A DNA stretch of 64,000 bases from Actinokineospora terrae (GTDB taxonomy: Bacteria; Actinomycetota; Actinomycetes; Mycobacteriales; Pseudonocardiaceae). Shown here in pieces: positions 51,873-60,403 of this stretch. The notes beneath the pieces are model-generated. The model was not told the origin of the DNA, made no database searches, and saw nothing but the letters and a program-made list of their open reading frames with translations. The stretch's first letter is position 1, and the number at the start of each line of letters is the position of its first letter. Where the stretch lies: NCBI RefSeq assembly GCF_900111175.1, contig NZ_FOGI01000004.1, positions 372,001-436,000 of the forward strand. The letters are read 5' to 3'. A program made the translations under genes and the position numbers.

Positions 51873-52574
51873 ATGCGCAAAGCCGCACTCCGCCTCGGTT
51901 TCCTGGCAACTGCCACGGCTCTCGCCGTCGGCTTCGCGGCCCCGACGGCCTCCGCTGAGGCGACGGACATCCCGGTGTCCGCGGTCGTCACCCTCCTCGC
52001 GAACGCGAACATCGACATCGCGGGTCTCGACGACGACCTGCTCGAGGACCTCGCCGACCACGACTCGATCTACGAGCTGGAGCACCTGCTCGACTGGGCC
52101 AACGACCTCGCGGCCGACCTGGACATCGACGTCGAGGACGCGCTCTGGATCCTCAACGAGGAGCTGGACGGCGACGGCCTGCTCGGCGACCTGCTCGACG
52201 GTCTGGACATCGACCTGGACCTCGACCTGGACCTGCTCGACGACCTCGACCTCGATGACATCCTCGACCTCGACGGCGACCTGCTGGGCAACCACGGCCT
52301 GCTCGGCGACCTGCTCGACGGCGACCTGCTCAACATCGACGCCGACATCGACCTCGACCTCGACCTGCGCGGCACCCACAGCCACACCGCGGGCACGGGC
52401 AACACCAACACCACCAGCCCGGTCGCCCCGGTCACCGACGTCGTCGCCGACGTGACCGACACCGTCACCGACGTGACCGCCCCGGTCACCGACGCGGTCA
52501 GCGACCTGACCAACAACCTGACCGACACCACGACCACCGGTGCGGACAGCGGCGTGGACACCGAGTCCAAGTAA
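51873..52574 (+). CDS. Secreted, highly acidic Leu/Asp-alternating protein
   Basis: 233 residues from ATG at 51873 with AGGAG upstream. Signal peptide 1-28 (APTASA/EA). Residues about 50-166 are dominated by Leu, Asp and Ile in strict alternation (LDIDLDLDLDLL at 111-122, IDLDLDLR at 159-166), with two copies of GLLGDLLDG 40 residues apart (102-110 and 142-150). A Thr/Ser/His linker leads to a tail with a repeated VTDVxxxVTD pattern (188-210). No cysteine, almost no basic residue in the core. Alternating hydrophobic/acidic residues would favour two-faced beta-strands or calcium-bound fibres. I know of no named family. Followed by a terminator. Confidence 0.88.
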   Translation: MRKAALRLGFLATATALAVGFAAPTASAEATDIPVSAVVTLLANANIDIAGLDDDLLEDLADHDSIYELEHLLDWANDLAADLDIDVEDALWILNEELDGDGLLGDLLDGLDIDLDLDLDLLDDLDLDDILDLDGDLLGNHGLLGDLLDGDLLNIDADIDLDLDLRGTHSHTAGTGNTNTTSPVAPVTDVVADVTDTVTDVTAPVTDAVSDLTNNLTDTTTTGADSGVDTESK

Positions 52575-52590
52575 CGCCACCCACCCGGCG

Positions 52591-52625
52591 AAAGGGCCAC
52601 CAACCACCACGGTTGGTGGCCCTTT
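52591..52625 (+). terminator. Intrinsic terminator after the Leu/Asp-rich gene
   Basis: AAAGGGCCACCAACC (52591-52605) pairs perfectly with 52611-52625 around a 5-nt loop and runs into TTTCCCTT. Confidence 0.92.
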
Positions 52626-52673
52626 CCCTTGCCCGACACCCCCACCGCGACCGCACCACACGGCCGCGGCGGA

Positions 52674-52815
52674 TCAGATCAGCGACGGCACCATGGCGCC
52701 GATCAACTGCGCACGGCTCGGCGACAGCCCGACCAGACCGCTCAACCGACCCCCAACGGCAGTGGCCCTGGTCGACCTATGGCCGCCGGGGTTCACCCAC
52801 GCCGGGAAGACCGCG
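52674..52815 (-). pseudogene. Decayed duplicate of the 3' end of the ThDP-enzyme gene
   Basis: On the minus strand this stretch ends LIGAMVPSLI-stop, against LIDAIVPSLI-stop of the intact gene, whose stop lies 161 bp further on. The DNA matches closely over about 60 bp (GGATCAGATCAGCGA is identical) and more weakly for roughly another 80 bp, with small gaps (CCCTGGTCG and GGGG-CCCA-GCC blocks recur in order). No start and no intact domain remain. It is the relic of a tandem duplication, either of the 3' end alone or of a whole paralogue now lost. Confidence 0.7.
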
Positions 52816-52834
52816 CGACGTCAGTGGCGGAGGA

Positions 52835-54382
52835 TCAGATCAGCGATGGCACGATGGCGTCGATCAGGTGTGGGCCGGGTTCGGCGATGGCTCGGCTGAA
52901 CTGCTCGGCCAGTTCCTCGGCGGTGGCGGCCCTGGTCGCGGGGACGCCCATGCCCTCGGCGATGCGGACGAAGTCGAGGTCGGGGGCGGCGAGGTCGAGC
53001 AGGGCTTTCGCCTTGGGGCCTGCCGCCTCGGCGCCGACCCTGGTGAGTTCCATCCGCAGGATGGCGTAGGCGCGGTTGTTGAGGATCACCGTGGTCACGT
53101 CCAGGTTCTCCCTGGCCATGGTCCACAGCGCGGAGATCGTGTACATCGCGCTGCCGTCGGCCTGCAGGCAGATCACCGGTCGGTCCGGGCAGGCGACCGC
53201 GGCACCCACCGCGACCGGCAGGCCCTGGCCGATGGCGCCGCCGGTGAGGGTGAGCACGTCGTGGCGGGGGGCTCCGGCGGTGGTCATCGGGATCATCAGG
53301 CCGGAGGTGTTGGCCTCGTCGGAGATGATGGCGCCCTCGGGCAGCAGCGCGCCGATGACCTCGGTCCAGTTCTGCGGGGTGAGCGGCCCCGCGGGCAGCT
53401 CGGGCCGGGAAGCGTTCTGCAGCACCGGTTCCACACCCTCGGCGACCAGGTCGGCCAGCCGTTCCAGGGCGTCGACGACATCGTCGGCGTGGTCGGCGAG
53501 CAGGTGGGTCGCGCAGCCGTCCGGCGTCAGCTCGCTCGCCTTGCCCGGGTAGGCGAAGAACGACACCGGCGCCTTGGCCCCCGCCAACACGAGGTGGCGG
53601 ACGTCGGTGAGCTGCCACTGCACCTGCTCGGCCAGGTAACCCAGCCGATCGACGGCAGGCAGGCCCGCGCCGCGTTCGATCCGCGCGGGGAAGGTCTCGA
53701 CGAACAACTTCACCCCGGTCGCGGCGGCGATCCGACTGGCTGCCCGCAACCCGCGCTCGCGCGTCGACGCCCCACCCAGCAGGATCACCGTCGACTCACC
53801 GGACCGCACCACTTCGGCGACCGCCGCGAGCGTCGAATCCTCCACAGTGGACTTGCTCGTCGGCGGGACGGGATTCGCCGCGACGCCGCCATCACCCCAC
53901 GACACGTCGGCAGGCAGCACCAGGTTCGCGATCCGCCCCTCAGCGGCGGCGGCCACGGCCTCGGCGGCGTCGGCGCCGATCCTCGCCGGGTCGACGCAGG
54001 TCCGACTCCACCCACCGGTCCACCCGGTCAGCGCGTCGATGTCGGACTCCAGCGGGGCGTCCACGGCCTTGTGGTGCCGCGCGTGGTCGCCGATCACGTT
54101 CACCACCGGGGTCCGGCCCCGCCGCGCGTTGTGCAGGTTCGCCAACCCGTTGACCAGACCCGGCCCCAAGTGCAGCAACGTCGCCGCGGGTCGCCCCGCC
54201 ATCCGCGCGTACCCGTCCGCGGCACCGGTGACCACACCCTCGAACAACGCCAGCACCCCGCGCATCTGCGGCACGGAGTCCAACGCGGCCACGAAGTGCA
54301 TCTCCGAGGTGCCCGGATTGGCGAAGCACACCTCGACACCGGAGTCGGCGAGAGTGCGGATCAGAGCCTGCGCGCCGTTCAT
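52835..54382 (-). CDS. Thiamine-diphosphate enzyme, acetolactate-synthase/benzoylformate-decarboxylase-like
   Basis: 515 residues from ATG at 54382. Glu48 in LFEGVVTGAADGYARM is the ThDP-activating glutamate, and the cofactor motif is QADGSAMYTISALWTMARENLDVTTVILNN near residues 406-435. A central Rossmann-like domain lies between. At 515 residues it is shorter than true acetolactate synthase (about 570) and lacks a clear FAD loop, so a 2-oxoacid decarboxylase or carboligase is more likely. It overlaps the oxidase gene by 4 nt and is the last of a three-gene operon. Confidence 0.88.
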   Translation of the reverse strand: MNGAQALIRTLADSGVEVCFANPGTSEMHFVAALDSVPQMRGVLALFEGVVTGAADGYARMAGRPAATLLHLGPGLVNGLANLHNARRGRTPVVNVIGDHARHHKAVDAPLESDIDALTGWTGGWSRTCVDPARIGADAAEAVAAAAEGRIANLVLPADVSWGDGGVAANPVPPTSKSTVEDSTLAAVAEVVRSGESTVILLGGASTRERGLRAASRIAAATGVKLFVETFPARIERGAGLPAVDRLGYLAEQVQWQLTDVRHLVLAGAKAPVSFFAYPGKASELTPDGCATHLLADHADDVVDALERLADLVAEGVEPVLQNASRPELPAGPLTPQNWTEVIGALLPEGAIISDEANTSGLMIPMTTAGAPRHDVLTLTGGAIGQGLPVAVGAAVACPDRPVICLQADGSAMYTISALWTMARENLDVTTVILNNRAYAILRMELTRVGAEAAGPKAKALLDLAAPDLDFVRIAEGMGVPATRAATAEELAEQFSRAIAEPGPHLIDAIVPSLI

Positions 54383-55803
54383 ACCTGTCCTTCGTGGTGG
54401 TCGCCGCCGTCCTGGGCAGCGCTGCCGTCAGGGGTGCTGTCGAGGAGGACGCCGGGGTTGAGGATGCCCGCCGGGTCGAAGGCGTGCTTGATGCGGTGCA
54501 GGAGAGCGAGTTTGGCGGGGTCTTCCAGGTCCAGGAAGTACCGCCGCTTGGTGCGCCCGAGGCCGTGTTCGCCGGAGATCGCGCCGCCGAGGGCCATGGC
54601 GGCGGCGAAGAGGGCCTTGAGCACGGTGGCGCGCTTGTCCGGGTCCTTCTGGAACAGCGCGAGGTGCACGTTGCCGTCACCCGCGTGCCCGCAGCCGACG
54701 ATGAAGGTCTCGTTGGCCTGGGCGATCGTGGTCACCTCGGCCATGAACGCGGGCAGCGCCGCGCGCGGGACGACGGTGTCGATCACGTCGTCGGCGCCCG
54801 CGGCCTTCGCGGTGTGGAAGGCCCGTTCGCGGGCCTCGACGAGCTTGCGCGCCGCGCCACCGGGCAGGACGTAGACGTCGATGGCGCCGAGGTCGGACAG
54901 GAGTTGGCCCGCGGCCTCCACATCGGCGTCGAGCCGGTCCTGCTCGCGGTTCTCCAGCATGACCACCAGGTAGGCCTGCGCGGTGTCGCGGACCTCGTCG
55001 GGCACGCCGAGGTGGAGGTCGGCGGTGTAGGTGATGGCCCCCATGGTCAGGCCGTCGATGTACTCCAGGATCAGCGGCGCGAGCCCGGACGCGACGACCT
55101 TGGGCACGGCGGCGGTGACCCCGGCGAGGTCCCGGAACGGGGCGAGGACGGTCGCGTTGTGCCGGATCCGGGGCTGGAGCTTGAGGGTGGCCTCGGTGAC
55201 CAGGGCGAGGGTGCCCTCGGAGCCGACGATCAGCTGGGTCAGGTCGTAGCCGGTGCTGGACTTGACGAACTTCCCGCCGGTGCGCAGGACTTCCCCGGTG
55301 GGCAGCACGGCCTCGAGGCCGAGCACGTGGTGGCGGGTGACCCCGTACTTGACCGCCCGCATGCCGCCCGCGTTGGTGGCGACGTTGCCGCCGAGGCTCG
55401 CGCTCAGCTCACCGGGGTACACGGGGTAGACCAACCCGGCCCCGGCGGTCCTCTCGTCGAGCTCGCGCAGCGTCACGCCCGGCTGGACGACGGCGACGTG
55501 GTTGTCGGTGTCGATCTCCAGGACGGCGTTCATCCGCTCGAACGACACCACGATCCCGTCCGCGCTCGGGATGGCACCGCCGGACAGTCCCGTCCCGCAC
55601 CCGCGCGCCGTGACCGGCACCCGCTCCTCGGTGGCCACCCGCAACACCGCGGCGACCTCCTCGGCTGTACGCGGCCGGACCACGTAGGCGGGCCGCACCA
55701 GGGCCGTGCTCAACGCCTCGTCGTGCCCGTACTCCTCGGCCGCGTCGGCACCCGACCGCACATCCTCGACGACTCCCGCGAGCCTGGCCCCGACATCCGC
55801 CAT
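54379..55803 (-). CDS. FAD-linked D-2-hydroxyacid oxidase/dehydrogenase (GlcD-like)
   Basis: 474 residues from ATG at 55803 with GGAGGGAA upstream. PCMH-type FAD domain: RPRTAEEVAAVLRVATEERVPVTARGCGTGLSGGAIP and GELSASLGGNVATNAGGMRAVKYG. The C-terminal domain has GCGHAGDGNVHLALF and SGEHGLGRTKRRYF, with the usual active-site histidines. Relatives oxidise glycolate, D-lactate or D-2-hydroxyglutarate to 2-oxoacids. Cotranscribed with the ThDP enzyme, which could use the product. Confidence 0.93.
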   Translation of the reverse strand: MADVGARLAGVVEDVRSGADAAEEYGHDEALSTALVRPAYVVRPRTAEEVAAVLRVATEERVPVTARGCGTGLSGGAIPSADGIVVSFERMNAVLEIDTDNHVAVVQPGVTLRELDERTAGAGLVYPVYPGELSASLGGNVATNAGGMRAVKYGVTRHHVLGLEAVLPTGEVLRTGGKFVKSSTGYDLTQLIVGSEGTLALVTEATLKLQPRIRHNATVLAPFRDLAGVTAAVPKVVASGLAPLILEYIDGLTMGAITYTADLHLGVPDEVRDTAQAYLVVMLENREQDRLDADVEAAGQLLSDLGAIDVYVLPGGAARKLVEARERAFHTAKAAGADDVIDTVVPRAALPAFMAEVTTIAQANETFIVGCGHAGDGNVHLALFQKDPDKRATVLKALFAAAMALGGAISGEHGLGRTKRRYFLDLEDPAKLALLHRIKHAFDPAGILNPGVLLDSTPDGSAAQDGGDHHEGQV

Positions 55804-55871
55804 GACAGTTCCCTCCGCCGCCGACGCCCCCACGATAGTGCGAATCGGGCAGTCAGGGGATCAACGAGGAC

Positions 55872-56909
55872 CTACCCGAGCAGGAGCCTCGTCGGAGACA
55901 ACAGCTCGGGTGCGGTGTCGACGGTCTGGCCCAGGATGAGCCGGGCCGCGGTCACGGCGAGGGCTGGGGCCATCTGGATGCCGTAGCCGCCTTGGCCCGC
56001 GAGGAAGGTGAAGCCGGGGTGGCCGGGGAGCTCACCGACGACAGGCTCACGGTCGGGGGCAAACGTGCGCAGGCCCGCCCACGCCGTGCGGACAGACCGC
56101 AAACCCAGGGTGGTCACCTCGTTGACCCGGTCGACCGCGAGCGCGATGTCGAGGTCATCCGGCTTGGCGTCGCCCGGGTCGACCGGCGTCTCGTCGGCAG
56201 GGGACACCAGCACGCCAGGGCCTTCGGGGCGGAAGTAGAAGGTGTCGCCGACGTCGGCGACCAACGGCCACCCCTGACCCACCGGCGTCGGACCGGTCGC
56301 GATGGCGATGGTGCGGCGCATCGGCCGCACCCCGAGCGCGGGCACCCCGGCCAGCCCGGCGATCCGGTCGACCCAGGCCCCGGCCGCGTTGACGACGGTG
56401 CCCGCGACGATCTCCTCGGTGCCCGCCGTGACCCGCCACCCCTGCCCGTCGCGGCGCAGCGCGGTCACCGGCGCGCCCCTGCGGATCTCCCCGCCCGCCG
56501 CCCTCAAGCGCTGGACGTACCGCTGGTGCAGCCCCATGACGTCGATGTCCATCGTCCCCAGGTCGACCGCGAACCGGTCGAACCGCCCCGGCCGCAACAC
56601 CGGACACAGGTCCCGCGCCGCGCCCTCGGTGAGCTCCTCGACCCCATCGAGCCCGCCGACGTCCCCGACCCACAACATCGGCCGGGGACTCAGCACCCCA
56701 TCCCCGAACAACGGCCCACTGGCAGCGGTAAGAGCCCGCACGACCGGCCCGCCATAGCTAGGCGCATAGAGCGCCGCCGACCGCCCCGTCGAGTGCCGAG
56801 CCAATTCCGCCTCGGCCTCGACCACCACCACCGACCGGTGCGCGGCCAACTCCGCCGCCACCGAGATCCCAGCCATCCCCCCGCCGACAACCACCACGTC
56901 GTAACCCAT
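55872..56909 (-). CDS. FAD-dependent amine/D-amino-acid oxidase family protein
   Basis: 345 residues from ATG at 56909. Dinucleotide motif VVVVGGGMAGISVAAELA at 5-22 and the second FAD contact NAAGAWVDRIAGLAG near the middle, with GQGGYGIQMAPAL at the C-terminus, are those of the DAO (DadA/glycine oxidase) family. A HSTGRSAALYAPSYGG segment follows the FAD domain. It is first in an operon with two more redox/2-oxoacid enzymes, 68 nt before the next start. Substrate unknown. Confidence 0.92.
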   Translation of the reverse strand: MGYDVVVVGGGMAGISVAAELAAHRSVVVVEAEAELARHSTGRSAALYAPSYGGPVVRALTAASGPLFGDGVLSPRPMLWVGDVGGLDGVEELTEGAARDLCPVLRPGRFDRFAVDLGTMDIDVMGLHQRYVQRLRAAGGEIRRGAPVTALRRDGQGWRVTAGTEEIVAGTVVNAAGAWVDRIAGLAGVPALGVRPMRRTIAIATGPTPVGQGWPLVADVGDTFYFRPEGPGVLVSPADETPVDPGDAKPDDLDIALAVDRVNEVTTLGLRSVRTAWAGLRTFAPDREPVVGELPGHPGFTFLAGQGGYGIQMAPALAVTAARLILGQTVDTAPELLSPTRLLLG

Positions 56910-57031
56910 ACCGGCCACAGTACGGCCGCCAAGCACAACTCCACGAGCGTCGAGAACCCTGCCTCAGCTGCGTGACTCACACTCAAGGCGCACAGGCACG
57001 CAGTCCGTGAGAGCCAGAACCCGAGGCGGTG

Positions 57032-57607
57032 TCAGGGACGGAACTCCGGGTCCCTGCCGCTGACGCCGAGGGCCTGCGACAGCGCCGGGGCGTCCGCCGG
57101 GACGGGCACCTCGGGGCCGAAGACGCCGTACTCGCGCCCCTGCTCGGCCATGGCGGCGGTGCTGTCGCGGGCCACGGCGGCGACCTCGGGGTCGACGTCG
57201 AAGGGCAGGCCGGTGGCGGTGGCCAGGTCCCAGCCGTGCAGGACCAGTTCGGCGAGCAGCATGTCGTGGAAGAACCGGGCGGGCCGCGGGCCCGACATCA
57301 TCGAGGTCTCGCCCTCCAGCGCACCGGGCTCGTCCCAGGCCTCGGCGGCCCGGGTGGCGCCGTCGACGAACCGGGCGGGCCACTGGGCGGCGAAGTCGAT
57401 GGCCTCGTCCTCGGACCCGTCGGCAGGCGCCGGGAGCTTGCGGGCGACGCGCTCGGCGACGACCCCGCTCCACAGCGTGAGGTGGTTGACGAGGTCCCGC
57501 ACCGTCCACTCGGGACAGGGCGTCGGCCGGTCGAACTGGTCGGGGGTGACGGACGCGGCGAGCGCGACCACACCCGAGGTGGCACGCGACATCAAGCTCG
57601 GACTCAT
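57032..57607 (-). CDS. TIGR03086-type DinB-like metal-binding protein
   Basis: 191 residues from ATG at 57607 (a second ATG five codons in is possible). Four-helix DinB/maleylpyruvate-isomerase-like fold: DRPTPCPEWTVRDLVNHLTLWSG near the start with a metal-binding His, and LAELVLHGWDLATATG with the second His and Asp. This is the usual TIGR03086 layout. Role in mycothiol-linked detoxification is suspected for the superfamily, not shown here. Confidence 0.88.
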   Translation of the reverse strand: MSPSLMSRATSGVVALAASVTPDQFDRPTPCPEWTVRDLVNHLTLWSGVVAERVARKLPAPADGSEDEAIDFAAQWPARFVDGATRAAEAWDEPGALEGETSMMSGPRPARFFHDMLLAELVLHGWDLATATGLPFDVDPEVAAVARDSTAAMAEQGREYGVFGPEVPVPADAPALSQALGVSGRDPEFRP

Positions 57608-57687
57608 GGGCGGCACCCTGCCACGCCCCGGCCGACCCCGCTTGAACAAACACGACCGATGTCGGTGCCCGGAGTTACCGTGTCGGT

Positions 57688-58458
57688 GTGGACACCAGGG
57701 GCGTGCTCGACGAGCGGACCGGCCGGACCAAGTTCCGGCTGCGCACCGTCGACCCCTCCCCCGCGCTGGCTCCTTTCGTGCACTACCACTGGATCGTGTC
57801 GTGGGACCTCACCGAACCGTTCACCCAGCAGGTCATCCCCCACCCGAACGTCCACGTGGTGTTCAGCGCGGCGGACGCCCTGGTGCACGGCGTGCTGCGC
57901 GGCCGCTTCTCCCGCCGCCTGACCGGCCGCGGCCAGGTGCTCGGCGTGCGCTTCCACCCCGGCGGCTTCCGCCCCTGGCTGGGCCGCCGCGTCGCCGACC
58001 TCACCGACCGCACCCTCCCGGTGGCGGACTGGCTGGGCGTTGCGGACACCCAGAAGCCCATCGCCTGCGCACCGGACGACGACGCCATGGTGGCCGCCGC
58101 CGAGGCGCTCCTGCTCCCCCGGCTCCCCGCCCCGGACCCCGCGGTCACCCAGGTGCGCGACCTGGTCGGCCTGATCCTCGACGACCTCGCCCTCACCAGG
58201 GTCGACCTGCTCTCGGCGGCATCGGGCCTGTCCGTGCGCGCCCTGCAACGGCTGTTCAACGAGTACGTCGGCGTCGGCCCGAAGTGGGTCATCCGACGGC
58301 ACCGCATGCACGAGGCCGCGGCCAGGGCGGACGCGGGCGGCCCGGTCGACTGGGCCGCCCTCGCCGCCGAACTCGGCTACAGCGACCAAGCCCACTTCAC
58401 CCGCGAGTTCACCGCCGCGATCGGCACCTCCCCCGCCCGCTATAGGTTGCGGGCGTGA
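57688..58458 (+). CDS. AraC-family transcriptional regulator
   Basis: 256 residues from GTG at 57688. The C-terminal 95 residues hold the two helix-turn-helix motifs of AraC: LLSAASGLSVRALQRLFNEYVGVGPKWVIRRHRMHEAA and WAALAAELGYSDQAHFTREFTAAIGTSPARYR. The N-terminal 150 residues belong to the DUF6597-type sensor region (LAPFVHYHWIVSWDL, HPNVHVVFS, GVRFHPGGFRPW). Overlaps the GNAT gene by 4 nt. Confidence 0.93.
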   Translation: MDTRGVLDERTGRTKFRLRTVDPSPALAPFVHYHWIVSWDLTEPFTQQVIPHPNVHVVFSAADALVHGVLRGRFSRRLTGRGQVLGVRFHPGGFRPWLGRRVADLTDRTLPVADWLGVADTQKPIACAPDDDAMVAAAEALLLPRLPAPDPAVTQVRDLVGLILDDLALTRVDLLSAASGLSVRALQRLFNEYVGVGPKWVIRRHRMHEAAARADAGGPVDWAALAAELGYSDQAHFTREFTAAIGTSPARYRLRA

Positions 58459-58868
58459 GCGACTACGAGATCGACGACAACCCCGGTCGCGTCGACATGG
58501 ACGTCGTCTGGACGTACCTGTCGACCGATGCCTACTGGGGCACCTGGCGCACGCGCGAACAGATCACCACCCAGGTAGCCGTGTCCTGGCGGGTGGTGGG
58601 CGCCTACCACCGCGCCACCGGCGCCCAGGTCGGCTTCGCCCGAGCCCTCTCCGACGGCATCGCCATCGCCTACCTGGCCGACGTGTTCGTCCTGGAGTCG
58701 GCCCGCGGCCAGGGCCTGGGCAAGGCCCTGGTCCGCACCATGATCGACGACGGCCCCGGCGCCCGGTTCCGCTGGATGCTGCACACCAGGGACGCCCACA
58801 CCCTCTACCAGTCCTTCGGCTTCGCGGCCCCCGACGAGACGTACATGGACCGCCCCAGCAAGTTCTGA
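58455..58868 (+). CDS. GNAT-family N-acetyltransferase
   Basis: 137 residues from GTG at 58455. The acetyl-CoA-binding segment ADVFVLESARGQGLGKALVRTMI (near 76-98) contains the R/Q-x-x-G-x-G/A loop, here RGQGLG, and the end TRDAHTLYQSFGFAAPDETYMDR is the usual C-terminal strand and helix. Substrate unknown. Translationally coupled to the AraC regulator. Confidence 0.92.
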   Translation: MSDYEIDDNPGRVDMDVVWTYLSTDAYWGTWRTREQITTQVAVSWRVVGAYHRATGAQVGFARALSDGIAIAYLADVFVLESARGQGLGKALVRTMIDDGPGARFRWMLHTRDAHTLYQSFGFAAPDETYMDRPSKF

Positions 58869-58959
58869 CCCCGACGGTCCCGCGGTCACCGACCACGGCC
58901 GGGCTCGGGTGTGAGCCGGGCAACGGAAGGTGCCGGGGCCCGGTGGCGTTGTAGTGGGC

Positions 58960-59994
58960 ATGGACGTGGTGGTGATCGGGGCGGGGCAGGCGGGGTTGTC
59001 GGCCGCGTACTTCCTGCGGCGGTCGGGGCTCGAGTTCGTGGTGCTGGACGCGAACCCGGGGCCGGGTGGGGCGTGGCAACACCGGTGGCCGAGCCTGCGG
59101 TTGGGGAAGGTGCACGGCATCCACGACCTCCCCGGCCTGCCCCTCCCGCACGCGGACGCGTCGCGGCCCGCGTCCGAGGTGGTGGCGGAGTACTTCGGGG
59201 CGTACGAGCGCGAGTTCGACCTGCCGGTGGTGCGCCCGGTGGCGGTGCGGGCCGTGCGCGAGACCACCGGTGGCCTGTCGGTCGAGTCCGACGCGGGCAC
59301 GTGGACCACCCGCGCCGTCATCAACGCGACCGGCACCTGGGACAAGCCGTTCTGGCCCCGCTACCCCGGCCGGTTCGACGGTCGGCAGCTGCACACCGCC
59401 GACTACGACGGCCCGGCGGAGTTCGCGGGCAAGCGCGTCATCGTCGTCGGTGGCGGCGCGTCGGGTGTCCAGGCGCTGATGGAGATCGCGGACGTCGCGG
59501 CCGAGACCACCTGGGTCACCCGACGCGAGCCGGTCTGGCGTGACGAGCCGTTCACGCCGGAGTACGGCCGCGAGGTGGTGGCGAGGGTGGCCGAGGCGGT
59601 GGAGTCGGGCAGGGTCCCCGAGAGCGTCGTCAGCGTCACGGGTCTGATGCTGACCCCGGAGGTCGCGGCGGCCCGAGCACGCGGTGTGCTCACCCGGCAC
59701 CCCATGTTCGACCACCTCACCCCGACCGGTGCCGCGTGGCCGGACGGCCACGAGGTGCGGGCCGACACCCTCCTCTGGGCCACCGGCTTCCGGCACGCTC
59801 TCGACCACCTGAGCCCGCTCCGCCTCCGCAACCCCGGAGGCGGGATCACGATGACGGGCACGCAGGTGACCGCGGACCCGCGCGTCCACCTGGTCGGCTA
59901 CGGCCCCTCTGCCAGCACGATCGGCGCCAACCGCGCAGGCAGAGCGGCTGTCACCGCACTGCGCCACTACCTCGCCACACCCGTCCCCGCCTGA
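58960..59994 (+). CDS. Flavin-dependent monooxygenase (FMO/BVMO-like)
   Basis: 344 residues from ATG at 58960; an in-frame GTG earlier is less likely. Two dinucleotide motifs are present: VVIGAGQAGLSAAYFLRRSG (FAD, residues 4-23) and VIVVGGGASGVQALMEIA (NADPH, near 163-180). The ATGF/ATGT element (LLWATGFRHAL) is near residue 275. A full FMO signature (FxGxxxHxxx) is not clear, so it may be a single-component flavoprotein of the CzcO type. Stands alone. Confidence 0.9.
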   Translation: MDVVVIGAGQAGLSAAYFLRRSGLEFVVLDANPGPGGAWQHRWPSLRLGKVHGIHDLPGLPLPHADASRPASEVVAEYFGAYEREFDLPVVRPVAVRAVRETTGGLSVESDAGTWTTRAVINATGTWDKPFWPRYPGRFDGRQLHTADYDGPAEFAGKRVIVVGGGASGVQALMEIADVAAETTWVTRREPVWRDEPFTPEYGREVVARVAEAVESGRVPESVVSVTGLMLTPEVAAARARGVLTRHPMFDHLTPTGAAWPDGHEVRADTLLWATGFRHALDHLSPLRLRNPGGGITMTGTQVTADPRVHLVGYGPSASTIGANRAGRAAVTALRHYLATPVPA

Positions 59995-60403
59995 CCCAGG
60001 CGACCCGACTCCACGGCACGCGACTCGCGGGCCGTGCCCTGGGAACGCGGGCCCACGCTCCCCGAGCACACCCGCTCGCCACGCCCGACGGAAGCGCCCG
60101 CCCAGCACCGACCGCCCACGGCGGCGGCCTGTCCTCACCGCGGCCAGCTGGCCCGCGATTCCGACTCACCGCCCCGCACGCCGCCGGTGCCGAGCCCGTC
60201 CCCGGAAGTCACCCACGGGCACCGGTTCCCGCGAACGAACTCCCAGCGACTCGCCACGCCCCGTCGCCCGCTTGTCATGTGTCCATCTCGACCTCCCTGC
60301 GTCGGATCCCCACTCGGCCCGCACAGCAAGCATCGACCCGGAGCGCAAGCGCCCTCAACACTTCGTCGGGAGCTGGGGACAACTCAGGTGGTTGTGGACA
60401 AAC
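59995..60403. other. 409-bp non-coding region between convergent genes
   Basis: No supported gene; open frames here have no ribosome-binding site and atypical codons. It separates the monooxygenase from the convergent hydrolase. No clear terminator hairpin longer than 7 bp was seen. Confidence 0.55.

Noticed and set aside
51873..52574. Reading the Leu/Asp-rich region as an artefact of a repeat in another frame
   Set aside because: Only this frame has a signal peptide, ribosome-binding site and terminator; the alternative frames give Thr/Ser or Val/Glu repeats without any start signal.
59995..60403. Possible gene between the monooxygenase and the hydrolase
   Set aside because: Open frames on both strands lack starts with ribosome-binding sites and give Pro/Arg-rich low-complexity peptides.
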